64,000 nucleotides of DNA from Hyphomonadaceae bacterium JAD_PAG50586_4 (GTDB taxonomy: Bacteria; Pseudomonadota; Alphaproteobacteria; Caulobacterales; Aquidulcibacteraceae), in NCBI GenBank assembly GCA_023242925.1, contig CP096134.1, forward strand, positions 620,001-684,000. Direction: 5' to 3'. How positions within the stretch are numbered: the stretch's first letter is position 1; the number at the start of each line of letters is the position of its first letter. Positions 25,120-34,235 of this stretch are shown here, one piece after another. A model generated the notes under the pieces. That model was not told where the DNA came from and did no database searches. It saw nothing but the letters and a program-made list of their open reading frames with translations. The translations under genes were made by a program, and so were the position numbers.

Positions 25120-26004
25120 ATGACCCGCGTTGCATTTATCGGCCTCGGCAATATGGGCTCGGGCATGGCGGCCAATCAGGCCAAGGCCGGGCGCGAGGTG
25201 ATTGCGTTCGATCTCTCCGCCGAAGCGCTGGAGCGCGCCAGAGAGCACGGCATCACGCCGGCCGCTGGCGTGGCCGAAGCGGTGAAGGACGCCAACATCG
25301 TCATCACCATGCTGCCCGCTGGGAGCCACGTGCGCGACGTTTACATGAGCGAGATCCTGCCCAACGCGCCGCGCGATGCGCTGCTGATCGATTGCTCCAC
25401 CATCGATGTCGATAGCGCCCGCACCGTCGCGCGCGACGCCTCGATGCAAGGTTTTCGCGCCGCCGACGCGCCCGTCTCCGGCGGCACGGCGGCGGCAAGC
25501 GGGGGCACGCTCACCTTCATGGTCGGCTGTCGCGAACAGGATTTCGCCGAGATCGAAGAGGCGCTGAAGCCTATGGCCAAAGCCATCATCCACGCCGGCG
25601 ATAGTGGCGCGGGGCAGGCGGCCAAGATTTGCAACAACATGTTGCTTGGTATTTCGATGATCGGCGTCAGCGAAGCGTTCACGCTCGCGGAATCGCTCGG
25701 CCTCGACGCGCAGAAATTCTACGACATAGCCTCGAAGGCTTCCGGCCAATGCTGGTCGCTTACCTCGTATTGCCCCTGGCCAGGGCCAGTACCGGCCGCG
25801 CCCTCGAACCGCGATTACGAAGGTGGTTTTGCGTCGGCGATGATGCTGAAGGATTTGAAGCTCGCGCAGGAAGCCGCGGACGGCACAGGCGCGCCAACGC
25901 CGCTCGGCGGGGCCGCGACCGCGATCTACGACGACCTGGTCGCCGCCGGCCACGCCAACAAGGATTTCTCCTACGTGCTGCAATTGTTGCGCGGGCGGGG
26001 CTAA
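25120..26004 (+). CDS. mmsB: 3-hydroxyisobutyrate dehydrogenase
   Basis: The 294-residue NAD enzyme oxidises 3-hydroxyisobutyrate to methylmalonate semialdehyde. It has an N-terminal Rossmann motif VAFIGLGNMGSGMAANQAKA, the family substrate motif DAPVSGGTAAASGGTLTFMV and the catalytic Lys region GAGQAAKICNNMLLGISMIG. Together with the hydrolase and mmsA it makes a complete route from 3-hydroxyisobutyryl-CoA to propionyl-CoA. AGGAG precedes its ATG. A palindromic element follows its stop. Confidence 0.95.
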   Translation: MTRVAFIGLGNMGSGMAANQAKAGREVIAFDLSAEALERAREHGITPAAGVAEAVKDANIVITMLPAGSHVRDVYMSEILPNAPRDALLIDCSTIDVDSARTVARDASMQGFRAADAPVSGGTAAASGGTLTFMVGCREQDFAEIEEALKPMAKAIIHAGDSGAGQAAKICNNMLLGISMIGVSEAFTLAESLGLDAQKFYDIASKASGQCWSLTSYCPWPGPVPAAPSNRDYEGGFASAMMLKDLKLAQEAADGTGAPTPLGGAATAIYDDLVAAGHANKDFSYVLQLLRGRG

Positions 26005-26009
26005 CGGGG

Positions 26010-26070
26010 CGCGGGTCTTCAGACCCGCGATTACACGCTGACGTCAGCCACGCGGGTCTGAAGACCCGCG
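26010..26070. repeat. paired palindromic (REP/BIME-like) element
   Basis: Two 20-bp palindromes, cgcgggtcttcagacccgcg (26010-26029) and its reverse complement cgcgggtctgaagacccgcg (26051-26070), flank a third small palindrome gctgacgtcagc (26038-26049). The unit sits between convergent genes and could terminate both. It also supplies the last codons (RGSSDPRG-stop) of the response regulator on the minus strand. Confidence 0.75.
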
Positions 26071-26442
26071 CTCCAACAAATCCTGAACCTTCGCGATCAG
26101 CGCGCGCGGGCTCACCGGTTTCACCATCACCGCGTTGGCGCCAGCGGCGTGCGCGGCTTCGCGTAGCTCTGCGTGGTCATGGCCCGTAATCATTACGATG
26201 CACGGCGCGCCGTAGCGTTCGTCGGCGCGCACCGCGTTGATGAAGCTGACGCCATCCATGCCCGGCATGCCGCTATCGACCAGGATCAGATGCGCCGGCG
26301 CCTCGGCCTGCATCTCCAGCCCAAGCTCGCCGCGCGACGCTTCACGCACGCGTTTGACGCCAGCGCTCGCCATCACGCGCGCCAGCATAACGCGCATGGC
26401 TTCGTGGTCATCCACGATCAGAACGTCGAGGTCGCCGCCCAT
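26044..26442 (-). CDS. single-domain response regulator
   Basis: A 132-residue receiver: VLIVDDHEAMRVMLARVMA (acidic pair), LILVDSGMPGMDGVSFINAV (phospho-Asp), CIVMITGHDH (Thr switch) and VMVKPVSPRALIAKVQDLL (Lys). No output domain. The Ser after the phospho-Asp is within normal variation. The start ATG at 26442 gives MGGDLDVLIV. The C-terminal eight residues are encoded by a palindromic repeat and are unlikely to be ancestral. No kinase is adjacent, so its partner is unknown. Confidence 0.85.
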   Translation of the reverse strand: MGGDLDVLIVDDHEAMRVMLARVMASAGVKRVREASRGELGLEMQAEAPAHLILVDSGMPGMDGVSFINAVRADERYGAPCIVMITGHDHAELREAAHAAGANAVMVKPVSPRALIAKVQDLLERGSSDPRG

Positions 26443-26489
26443 GCGCCGAGCCTTACGCCGCGTCGCGCGCGCCTCCAACACAAAAGCAA

Positions 26490-26514
26490 ATGGCCGGAGC
26501 TTTCGCCCCGGCCA
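26490..26514 (-). terminator. terminator of the TonB-dependent receptor gene
   Basis: The minus strand forms atggccggggc-gaaa-gctccggccat followed by ttgcttttg, 30 nt after the receptor stop and before the response-regulator start. Confidence 0.6.
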
Positions 26515-26543
26515 TCGCCAGCTTTAGTTATTGGATTTTCGCC

Positions 26544-29173
26544 TCAATATTGCAGGCGAGCCGTCACGCCCCACGTGCGCGGCGCATTCGGATAGATCAC
26601 GGTCGTGTCCAAAAGCGGCGGCTGGAATGCGCCGACATAGTAGAACTCGTCCGTCAGGTTTTGGCCCCAAATATCGAAGGACCAGCGCTCGTTGTTCGCG
26701 CGCAACGATACGCGACCGTTGAAGATCGCGAACGCATCGTTGTCGCTCACCGGGTTGCGCGCCAGCGTCTGCGTGCGGTAGCCGCTGTTCCAGCGACCAT
26801 CGACATAGAAGAGGGCGTTCATGTCTGCGCCAATCGGCATTTCGTAGGCAACGCCGCCCGTCACAGTCCATTCCGCGGCGCCAGCGCCGGACAATGGCTG
26901 ACCCGCGAAGATCGCGTTTGGATCGTTGTCACCTAGTGCGACCGTGCTCGGGTTGAAGCGGACTTCGCTGTCGTAATAGGCGTCGGTATAGACCACGCCC
27001 GCGTTGAGCATTAGTCCATCGATCGGACGTGACGAAATTTCAAGCTCGACACCTTGGCTGATCACTTCAGGCACGTTCTCCGTGATGAAGTTGAACCCGT
27101 TGAAGTTGTTGGATTGATAGTCATGGATCTGCTGGAAGAACGCGGCCACGTTTGCCGTGGTCGTGCCGCCCAGGATGGTGGTCTTCAAACCAATTTCGTA
27201 GGCGTCCGTGAACTCGGGCTCGAATTCGAGCTGGCTCGTGCTCAGCGTTGCGTTGGAGATCAGAGCCGGCGTCATCGTGAAGCCGGAACGGTCAACGTTG
27301 AAGCCGCCCGCCTTGTAGCCCCGCGAATAACCGCCATAGAGCATCACATCGTCAGACAGACGATACGACAATGAGGCCGTGCCGCTGAACTCGTTCTCCT
27401 CGCGATTGCCTTCCCAATTGCCATTCGCGATGGGATTGACGGCCGGGTTGCAGGAGAGGGTCAGAAGCGTAGCAAGACCGGGCGATGCGTTTTGTATCGC
27501 CGTCACGATACCCGTGGCGCCGATAATGCCGCTCGTGCCGACTTCCATATCCACAAGCGAGTCGCAGGTGGAATTGGTCGCGTTTAGATCAGCGGTGAGG
27601 TCTTTGGTGTCTTGGTTGTAGCGCGCGCCAACCGTGAGCAGCAGGCGCTCCGACAATTCGATTTCGTTGTGCGTGAACAGCGAGATCGACTGCGTTTCGA
27701 TGTTCCAATTGTCCTGCTGCTGACCTTCAGCTGGTGCGCTCGGCAACAGATGGCCGCCGTTCACAGCGTTAATCGCCGCTTGCATAGCGACACGAGCCGG
27801 GCCCGCCGGAATGAACGCCTGGTTGAAGCAGGTGAACAATGACGGTACCGCGCCGTTCGTATTGACCAGTTCGCAGCCGGGTGCACCGAATGATGGTGCG
27901 GTGTTCGCGATCGTCGCCGTGTTCGTATAGGCAATAGCCTGCGCGCCGAGGCGAATGCGATCGGTCGTGTCGATCTCCTCGTTGCCGTAGAACAGGCCAA
28001 CAAGCCAATTGACGGGACCATTCTCGCCTTGCAGGCGGAATTCCTGCGTCAGTGTCTCGATGCCGATCTCAAGTCCGTCGCGATAGGCGATATCGGCCGC
28101 GGAGAAATCTACGTCTTGGCTGCGCGTGGCGCTCCAATCACGGAAGGCCGTGATGGAGGTGAAGTTCATCCCGCCGATGTCCCAATTGAGTTCGCCGGAT
28201 GCGCCAAAGTCTTCCGTTTCCTCACCGTAAGACCGGCCGGGCGTGACCGTCATTTCACGCTCTTCGATGCGCGAATTGCTCGCGCCTGCAAAGCTTCCCG
28301 GCAGGCCGCCGCCGACGGCGCCAGGGGTGTCGCTGCACCGCCTGTGATCAATTGAAGGATGCCTTGCGTTGCACCATATTGTAGCGGGGTGATGCCGCAG
28401 CAGACTTCATCGCTGCCAGCGCCGTCCACGATGACGCGAAGCGACGCGTCGGACGAAATGTCCCAAATGCCCTGCGCACGAAGCGACCAGCGATCTGTGG
28501 TGTTCAGGTCTTCGTCTGATGTTACGTCCGTAATGTAGCCTTCGCGCTGACGGACCGTGCCGTCCAGTCGGAAGGCGAACGTATCGGTAACCGGGACGTT
28601 GACGCCCGCTCGCAGACCCGTTTCTTCGAGGTCTTCGATGCCAAACAGCGCCTCGATATACATACCAGGGTCAAAATCGGGACCCGCGGTGATTACCGAA
28701 ATCGCGCCAGCCGAAGTGTTGCGGCCAAACAGCGTGCCCTGCGGGCCGCGCAGAATTTCAACGCGCTCAAGCTCGGGGAGGTCGGCGAGCGCGGCGCCGG
28801 CGCGTGCGCGATAGACACCGTCGATGAAGATACCAACGGCGCCTTCAAAGCCAGGATTGTCCGATCCCGTGCCAATGCCGCGAATGGAGACGAGCGTACC
28901 CGAGGAATTCGATTGTCCCGTGCCGATCGTGAGCGACGGCGCCACCTGGGTGACGTCACGCAGATCTTGAACGCCGGTGTTCTCCAGAGTTTCGCCGCTC
29001 ACGGCAGTCACCGCGATCGGAACGTCTTGGATCGCCGCCGCGCGGCCGGTGGCCGTCACGACGATTTCTTCCGACACGTCTTCGTCTTGCGCGAACGCGG
29101 GCGTAATCGCGCCCATCGCCGCGAGCGAAGCGCCCGTCAGCAGCATCCGACCCCAATTTGATTTCTTGCTCAT
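26544..29173 (-). CDS. TonB-dependent outer-membrane receptor (frame break)
   Basis: The repaired protein of about 876 residues has a signal peptide (MSKKSNWGRMLLTGASLAAM ... AFAQ) and a TonB box-like SEEIVVTATGRA. The plug domain has IQDVPIAVTAVSGETLENTG, SIRGIGTG and ERVEILRGPQGTLFGRNTSA. The C-terminal beta-barrel ends YPNAPRTWGVTARLQY with a terminal aromatic residue. The frame changes in a C4 run near 28325, where one base appears missing. It resembles receptors of the IroN/pesticin-like group common in Sphingomonadales and Caulobacterales. No siderophore or sugar genes are adjacent, so the substrate is unknown. A weak hairpin terminator follows. Confidence 0.9.
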
Positions 29174-29559
29174 CGCCGTCCTCCCAGAGCCGCCCTGCGC
29201 CTTCTCTATTGAGCGCGGCGGCGAACCAATCGGCAAATTAGGGTTGTGTGAGACTCTTTGAGGCCCCCGCTCACCCTACCTGTCCGTATGCTATAGCGCT
29301 TATGCAACAGGCGCGTGTCAACCTGCCGCGCTGGGCAAATTGACGGCTGCGTCACTTGTATTTTTTGCTTGAGGCGGGCGGGCAACACTACCGCTGGGGC
29401 GCTGAGGGTGTGGCGCCCGAAAACTAAGCAAAACCCGCAATTTATGTTGCGATGCAGCAATGTCGGAGTTGTGGATAGCGATGCTTTGGATGGCTCGGTG
29501 CGTCTGAGTCGCGCGGCGCACGTGGCGGCGCTGTGGACAGCCGCGTATAAGCGCGCGCC
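29174..29559. other. gene-free stretch upstream of queC
   Basis: The 386 bp between the divergent TonB receptor and queC genes must hold both promoters. No coding frame with family resemblance, tRNA or clear riboswitch was seen. A short stem ggggcgc...gcgccc followed by gaaaactaa (about 29396-29430) is faintly like a preQ1-I aptamer, but the loop lacks the expected pairing bases. Confidence 0.4.
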
Positions 29560-30273
29560 ATGACCGCCGCGCTCGTTCTCTTCTCTGCCGGACAGGATTC
29601 CGCGACCTGCCTCGCCTGGGCGCTGGAGCGTTTCGCGCGCGTCGAGACCATCGGCTTCTTTTATGGCCAGCGCCACGCCATCGAACTGGAGCAACGGGAA
29701 ACCGTGCGCCAGCGCATGGCCGCGCTCAATCCGGTTTGGGCGTTCCGGCTTGGCTCAGACATCTTAGTGGACATTTCCGGCTATGGCGCGCTCGCGGAAA
29801 GCGCGCTGACAGGGGACCGCGCCATCGAAATGGCCGAGAGCGGCTTGCCGACCACATTTGTTCCGGGCCGCAATCTGGTGTTTCTCACCGTCGCCGCCGC
29901 GCAAGCCTATCGGCGCGGGATCGACATCCTCGTCGCCGGCATGTGTGAGACGGATTTCTCCGGTTATCCCGATTGCCGGCGCGACACGATCGACGCGCAA
30001 GAACGCGCGCTCGCGCTCGGCCTTGAACGGCCAATGAAAATCGAAACGCCGTTGATGCATCTCACCAAAGGCGCGACCTGGGGCCTCGCGCATGATCTCG
30101 GCGGCGACGCACTCGTCGATCTCATCGTTGAAGACACCCACACCTGCTACCAAGGCGATCGCAGGCATCGCCATGCTTGGGGCTATGGCTGCGCCAGATG
30201 CCCCGCATGCGATCTGCGCGCGAAGGGCTGGAAAGATTGGACCGCCGGCTTACAGCCGGCAAAAGGATCATGA
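29560..30273 (+). CDS. queC: 7-cyano-7-deazaguanine synthase
   Basis: The 237-residue PP-loop ATPase has [20 protein letters not shown] (SGGxDS-type loop with an Ala), [32 protein letters not shown] and the zinc site [27 protein letters not shown] (split here as HTCYQGD and CARCPAC). It makes preQ0 from carboxydeazaguanine in queuosine synthesis. The final residues [11 protein letters not shown] are encoded by a palindromic repeat (30239-30260). Its stop overlaps the queE ATG (ATGA). Confidence 0.94.
   Translation: MTAALVLFSAGQDSATCLAWALERFARVETIGFFYGQRHAIELEQRETVRQRMAALNPVWAFRLGSDILVDISGYGALAESALTGDRAIEMAESGLPTTFVPGRNLVFLTVAAAQAYRRGIDILVAGMCETDFSGYPDCRRDTIDAQERALALGLERPMKIETPLMHLTKGATWGLAHDLGGDALVDLIVEDTHTCYQGDRRHRHAWGYGCARCPACDLRAKGWKDWTAGLQPAKGS
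30239..30260. repeat. short palindromic repeat at the end of queC
   Basis: ggaccgccggcttacagccggc shares its core with the inverted repeat arms in the E2 gene (11771 and 11839) and can fold into gccggct-tac-agccggc. It lies in coding sequence, 10 nt before the queE start. Confidence 0.7.
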
Positions 30274-30899
30274 CCTACAGCGTCAAAGAAATGTTCTACA
30301 CGCTGCAAGGCGAGGGCGCGCGCGCGGGGCGGCCTTCGGTGTTCGTGCGCTTCGCCGGCTGCAATCTCTGGACTGGTCGCGAACAGGATCGCGCCGACGC
30401 AATCTGCCAATTCTGCGATACGCAATTTGTTGGCGTGGACGGCGACGGCGGCGGCAAGTTTGAAAACGCCGAAGCGCTCGCGGACGCCGCCGCGAAACTC
30501 TGGCCTGGCGGCGGCGCGCCTTACGTGGTGTGCACAGGCGGCGAGCCGTTGTTGCAGCTCGATGAGCCGCTCATTGACGCTCTACACGCGCGCGGTTTCG
30601 AGATTGCGGTGGAAACCAACGGCACGATCGCGGCGCCCGCTGGCATCGATTGGGTCTGCGTCAGCCCCAAAGCCAATGCCGAATTCGTGCAGCAAAGCGG
30701 CGACGAGCTAAAGCTCGTCTATCCGCAAGAGGGCGGCGATCCCGCCCGCTACGCAGGGCTTGCCTTTAAGCATTTCTATCTGCAGCCGATGGATAGCGCC
30801 ACGCGAGACGCCAACACGCACGCGACGATAGCCTATTGCCTCGCGCATCCGCAATGGCGCCTCAGCGTGCAGACACATAAAGTGCTAGGTATTCGCTAG
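30270..30899 (+). CDS. queE: 7-carboxy-7-deazaguanine synthase, radical SAM
   Basis: The 209-residue enzyme converts carboxytetrahydropterin to carboxydeazaguanine. It has [20 protein letters not shown] and [13 protein letters not shown], and the iron-sulfur cysteines are arranged Cys-x14-Cys-x2-Cys (AGCNLW ... [11 protein letters not shown]) instead of the usual CxxxCxxC; this variant is known in some QueE proteins. Also [19 protein letters not shown] and VSPKANAEF. Translationally coupled to queC by an ATGA overlap. Confidence 0.94.
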   Translation: MTYSVKEMFYTLQGEGARAGRPSVFVRFAGCNLWTGREQDRADAICQFCDTQFVGVDGDGGGKFENAEALADAAAKLWPGGGAPYVVCTGGEPLLQLDEPLIDALHARGFEIAVETNGTIAAPAGIDWVCVSPKANAEFVQQSGDELKLVYPQEGGDPARYAGLAFKHFYLQPMDSATRDANTHATIAYCLAHPQWRLSVQTHKVLGIR

Positions 30900-30933
30900 C
30901 TTTGAGCGTCGGCGCGCTCCAGGCTTTCCAGGC

Positions 30934-31437
30934 TTAGCGTGTGCTTGCGACGTACGCGTCGGCGACCTTGTTTGCGAACTGGCGAATGGCGCGGCGCGCT
31001 TCCGACCACGTGCTTTCCGCGCCGGTCAAATCCGCAAGCGAGTGATTGTGGCGCTCATGCGAGACTTCGGTAATCACCGCGCCATCGGCGCCGCGGATGA
31101 CGCCGTGCAATTCCGCCCCGCCTATAGAAATAGAACGAACGGGGTCGAGCCCTGGACGGTTGGACAATTGCTCGAATGTCGGACGGTTGGGTTGTGCGTC
31201 GATAATCGAGATATCGACGGTGACGCCCGCAGCCACGCCACGCCGCGCCAACGCTTCGCTCACCATACGCTGCGCATATTCGCCAAGATATTCGCCTTCG
31301 CGCTCACCGTAATTGTCGGTCAATTCTTCCTGAAATTCAGGCGAAAACGAAATCGGGGAAATAGTCGCCGACTGAGCGGACGCGGCGCTTGTGAAGGCGA
31401 GTGCGGCGAGGCTAGCGAATGCAAACGTAAGGCGCAT
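30934..31437 (-). CDS. hypothetical exported protein
   Basis: A 167-residue protein with a clear Sec signal (MRLTFAFASLAALAFTSAAS then AQ). The mature part contains SPEFQEELTDNYGEREGEYL, GVTVDISIIDAQPNRPTFEQ and ITEVSHERHNHSLADLTG; it has no cysteines in the mature part and no membrane helix. I recognise no family. AAGGAG precedes the ATG. It stands alone, convergent to queE. Confidence 0.72.
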   Translation of the reverse strand: MRLTFAFASLAALAFTSAASAQSATISPISFSPEFQEELTDNYGEREGEYLGEYAQRMVSEALARRGVAAGVTVDISIIDAQPNRPTFEQLSNRPGLDPVRSISIGGAELHGVIRGADGAVITEVSHERHNHSLADLTGAESTWSEARRAIRQFANKVADAYVASTR

Positions 31438-31527
31438 GAAGCGGCTCCTTCATCTAGGCATCTAGGTCAAAGGAAAATATGAGCCCGCTTCGGCGATCGC
31501 GCTATTCACGTTCGCGTAACAACGAAT

Positions 31528-31713
31528 TCAGTCGTCGTCCTCTTCGTCGTCCTCATCATCATCTGGAATGGCCGCGCCGATTATGGCGCCGGTGGTTTTC
31601 ACGCCGGCGCCAACGACGGCGCCGGTAACATCGACCGCCGCGCCAACAACAGCGCCCGCCAAACAGCCGCTCAGCGACATCAGCATGGCCGCAACAAGTG
31701 CAAATCTAAGCAT
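31528..31713 (-). CDS. small glycine/valine-rich lipoprotein with acidic tail
   Basis: A 61-residue product with a lipoprotein signal (MLRFALVAAMLMSLSGCLAG, lipobox LSGC), an AVVGAAVDVTGAVVGAGVKT repeat-like hydrophobic middle (GAVVGA, GAIIGA) and a tail of Asp/Glu residues (PDDDEDDEEDDD). Such small glycine-zipper lipoproteins are common in alphaproteobacteria and have no assigned role. Acidic low-complexity tails could bind cations or wall components. Confidence 0.75.
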   Translation of the reverse strand: MLRFALVAAMLMSLSGCLAGAVVGAAVDVTGAVVGAGVKTTGAIIGAAIPDDDEDDEEDDD

Positions 31714-31781
31714 ATCGTCCCCACGCTATAGGCGTCCAAGCCTTGCGCTTGCTGTTCCGCCACGCAAGAGCCGCCCGCAGC

Positions 31782-32321
31782 TCAAGCGCTGCAGCGCATA
31801 TCGTCGATGTCGAATGTGTCGTCGACGCCTTCGTCCGACCGGCGACGATAGGGGCCTGTATAGGTTGGGTTTTGGCCTTTGCGGCGGTCTGGGCCGAAGA
31901 AGTCGCCGCTGCGTACATAAAGCCGCGTATCCGTCAGCGCGAATGATACGCGCTCGAACAGCAGCCGGGCGCTGATCGGCTTTTTCACAAAGCCCGTCAC
32001 GCCCGCATCACGCGCCGCGGCCACGCGTGAAATCTCGGTATGCGCCGTCAGCATCAGGATCGGCACGTAGGGATTAGGGCTCTCGCCCGAATGGCGCAGC
32101 ATGCGGGCGAAGGCGAGCCCGTCGATCGGCTCCATCTTCCAATCCAGCAGCACCAGATCGACCGGTGTCGTACGCATCAATTCGAGCGCTTCGGCCGCCG
32201 TCTCGGCCTCGGACATGTGATAGACGCCGCTCGCCCGTAGCAGGCAGCGGATCACGAAGCGCATCTGGGGGCTGTCGTCCACCATCAGCACATGGATGTC
32301 GCTCAGCGACGTCATGCTCAT
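31782..32321 (-). CDS. response regulator with short C-terminal extension
   Basis: A 179-residue receiver protein: VLMVDDSPQMRFVIRCLLRA, VDLVLLDWKMEPIDGLAFAR (phospho-Asp), VPILMLTAHTE and GFVKKPISARLLFERVSFAL. After about residue 130 comes a polar tail (FFGPDRRKGQNPTYTGPYRR) seen in CheY-like proteins of the VDDS group in Rhizobiales and Caulobacterales. No DNA-binding domain. It stands alone, so the cognate kinase is unknown. The start at 32321 follows no strong ribosome site. Confidence 0.83.
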   Translation of the reverse strand: MSMTSLSDIHVLMVDDSPQMRFVIRCLLRASGVYHMSEAETAAEALELMRTTPVDLVLLDWKMEPIDGLAFARMLRHSGESPNPYVPILMLTAHTEISRVAAARDAGVTGFVKKPISARLLFERVSFALTDTRLYVRSGDFFGPDRRKGQNPTYTGPYRRRSDEGVDDTFDIDDMRCSA

Positions 32322-32485
32322 TCGCGCTCACTCTGCATGAGCAGAGAGAACGACCGAACGGCAAACAGACGGTAAATTTCAACCCGGTCCGGGTCGAAAA
32401 CCAGCCCACCCGCCGCTTTGTCGCGCGGATGAGCCGGTGGTTACCGGTTGCCGCTCAAAATGACGGCAGTCTCAGGTTCAACCGC

Positions 32486-33195
32486 TCAGATTTGCGGAGC
32501 GTCCACGAGCACGATCTCGGCGTCGTCCGAAGCTTCGATCCGGATGGCGTCTTCAGCGCTGATGGCGGCGCCGTCGCGCGGACCAAGTTTAATCCCGTTC
32601 ACTTTCGCCGAGCCCTTGGCCAGCGCGAGATAAGCGCGCCGGCCTTCGCCCAGTGAATAGGAGACGTCTTGGCCCTTGTTCAAAGTCGCAGCCAAAACGC
32701 GTGCATCCTGCCGGATCGGCAGCGCACCCGCGCTCTGGTCCTCCTCAAAGCCGGAGGCGAGCGTCACCAGCGTTCCCGCCCGATCCGACTTCGGAAACTT
32801 GGCTGCGCCCCAATAGGGTTTGCCGCCGCGCTCCTTCGGCACGATCCAGATCTGGTAGATCGTCGTTTTCTCGTCTTCGAGATTGTATTCCGCGTGCGTC
32901 ACGCCGGAGCCCGCGCTCATCACCTGCACGTCGCCCGCTTCGGTGCGACCGCGATTGCCCAGCGAATCCTGGTGCGTAATCGCGCCTGAGCGCACGTACG
33001 TGATGATTTCCATGTCGCTGTGCGGGTGCGGCGGGAAGCCCGTCTTCGGCTCGATCGTGTCGTCGTTCCAGACGCGCAGCGCGCCCCAATGGACCCGCTC
33101 CGGATCGTGATAGCCGGAGAACGAAAATGGTAGCGCGCCGCAAGCCAGTCCGCGTCGAACTTGCCCAGGCTGTCGAAGCTGCGTTTCTCAATCAT
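32486..33195 (-). CDS. pirin family protein (frame break)
   Basis: The repaired 236-residue bicupin begins MIEKRSFDSLGKFDADWLAA and contains the metal site PPHPHSDMEIITYVRSG, with further His/Glu in VMSAGSGVTHAEYNLEDE. A missing T in the T4 run near 33127 breaks the frame between AARYHF and FSGYHDPERVHWG. Bacterial pirins bind iron and some have quercetinase activity or act on redox sensing; the role here is unknown. Single gene, divergent from a lipoprotein gene. Confidence 0.9.
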
Positions 33196-33314
33196 GGGAT
33201 CACCTTTCGACGCCCGATGTTGGCGCCGTTTTGCGCGGCCTCAAGGCACAGATTGAATACTGGCTTGACGTGTGCCCCCGGGCGTCGTGCTTAGGCAAGA
33301 CGAGGGAGGAATAT

Positions 33315-33809
33315 ATGAAAAAACTAATTCTCGCGGCATTCGCGTCGTTCGCGCTCGCAGCATGCGGTCAACCCGCCGAAGCGCCGACGCAAGAGGCGGC
33401 TCCGGCCGCGCCCACATCGCTCATGGAAGAAATCCAAGCGATGGCGCCCGATCAGCAACCCGTGTTCGCCTGGCAGCAACTCACCGCCTATCAGGGCACG
33501 CACCCGGAAGCGCAGCCGCCCTGCACCTCAATCCGCGCCGCCGAAGCGCGTGGCGTCGTGCCGGCGAACGTCGCGCCGGACAGCATCTACGCAGGCCACG
33601 CCGGCGCGCTCGTGTTCGCGATCCAATGCGGCCCGCAGCTCACACAAGTGCGCTCTGATCCTGCCGAGCACTGGCTGGTGATCTTCGCCCCGGGCGCGAC
33701 GGAAGCGGCCGTTATCAATTGCGCCGAGGGCACGCGCGATCGCTGCGCTGGCCGGACGTTCCCGACAGTGGACGCCATGCCGACACCGGCGCCCGCAACG
33801 ACGCCATAA
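33315..33809 (+). CDS. hypothetical lipoprotein
   Basis: A 164-residue protein with signal MKKLILAAFASFALAACGQP (lipobox LAAC) and a Pro/Ala linker. The globular part holds four Cys (PPCTSIRAAE, FAIQCGPQL, VINCAEGTRDRCAGRT), which may form two disulfides. The C terminus is again Pro/Thr-rich. AGGGAGGA precedes the ATG at 33315. No family recognised. Confidence 0.75.
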   Translation: MKKLILAAFASFALAACGQPAEAPTQEAAPAAPTSLMEEIQAMAPDQQPVFAWQQLTAYQGTHPEAQPPCTSIRAAEARGVVPANVAPDSIYAGHAGALVFAIQCGPQLTQVRSDPAEHWLVIFAPGATEAAVINCAEGTRDRCAGRTFPTVDAMPTPAPATTP

Positions 33810-33833
33810 CATCAACGCTAATGGAAGCGCGTC

Positions 33834-34235
33834 TTAAGGCGCGCTTCCGACGCGCGTGAAGCGCGCCACATCCGCGCCGCCAATATCGCGCAGGATCAAA
33901 GTATCATCTTGAACCACGGCGATTTGCGTCTCGCGGATCGCGGCCATGAAGCGGCGCTCCACCTCCATACGCGCCGGCTCGCACATCATCCTTGTGAGCC
34001 CCGCATCGCCGAACGTCATCGCTACGCCTTCGCCATGCGTGACGCCGGCGAACCATCGATTGCACCCGGCGTGGCCTGACGCGCGCCCGTCCGCGAATGC
34101 AATCGTCGGCGCATGTTCGCCGCCGCTGGCTTCGCGCCAGCTTGTGCCGTTGAGATTCACCGCCGCCTCCGGCGCCGCCGCGCAAGCGGCCAAGACAAGA
34201 GCGACGATCGCTGCGCGTATCAAACTGGATCCCAT
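33834..34235 (-). CDS. META-domain (HslJ-like) lipoprotein
   Basis: A 133-residue protein with a lipoprotein signal (MGSSLIRAAIVALVLAACAA) and a META domain: NLNGTSWREASGGEHAPTIA, GHAGCNRWFAGV and GLTRMMCEPARMEVERRFMA. META proteins such as HslJ are envelope proteins linked to heat shock or antibiotic tolerance. Two Cys at CNRW and CEPA are the family's disulfide positions. The start region overlaps the 3' end of the SDR gene by 16 nt, so they are co-transcribed. Confidence 0.86.
   Translation of the reverse strand: MGSSLIRAAIVALVLAACAAAPEAAVNLNGTSWREASGGEHAPTIAFADGRASGHAGCNRWFAGVTHGEGVAMTFGDAGLTRMMCEPARMEVERRFMAAIRETQIAVVQDDTLILRDIGGADVARFTRVGSAP

Noticed and set aside
29390..29435. preQ1-I riboswitch upstream of queC
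   Set aside because: There is a short stem and an AAAACTAA tail, but the loop lacks the bases that should pair with the tail and the distance to queC (about 130 nt) is long.
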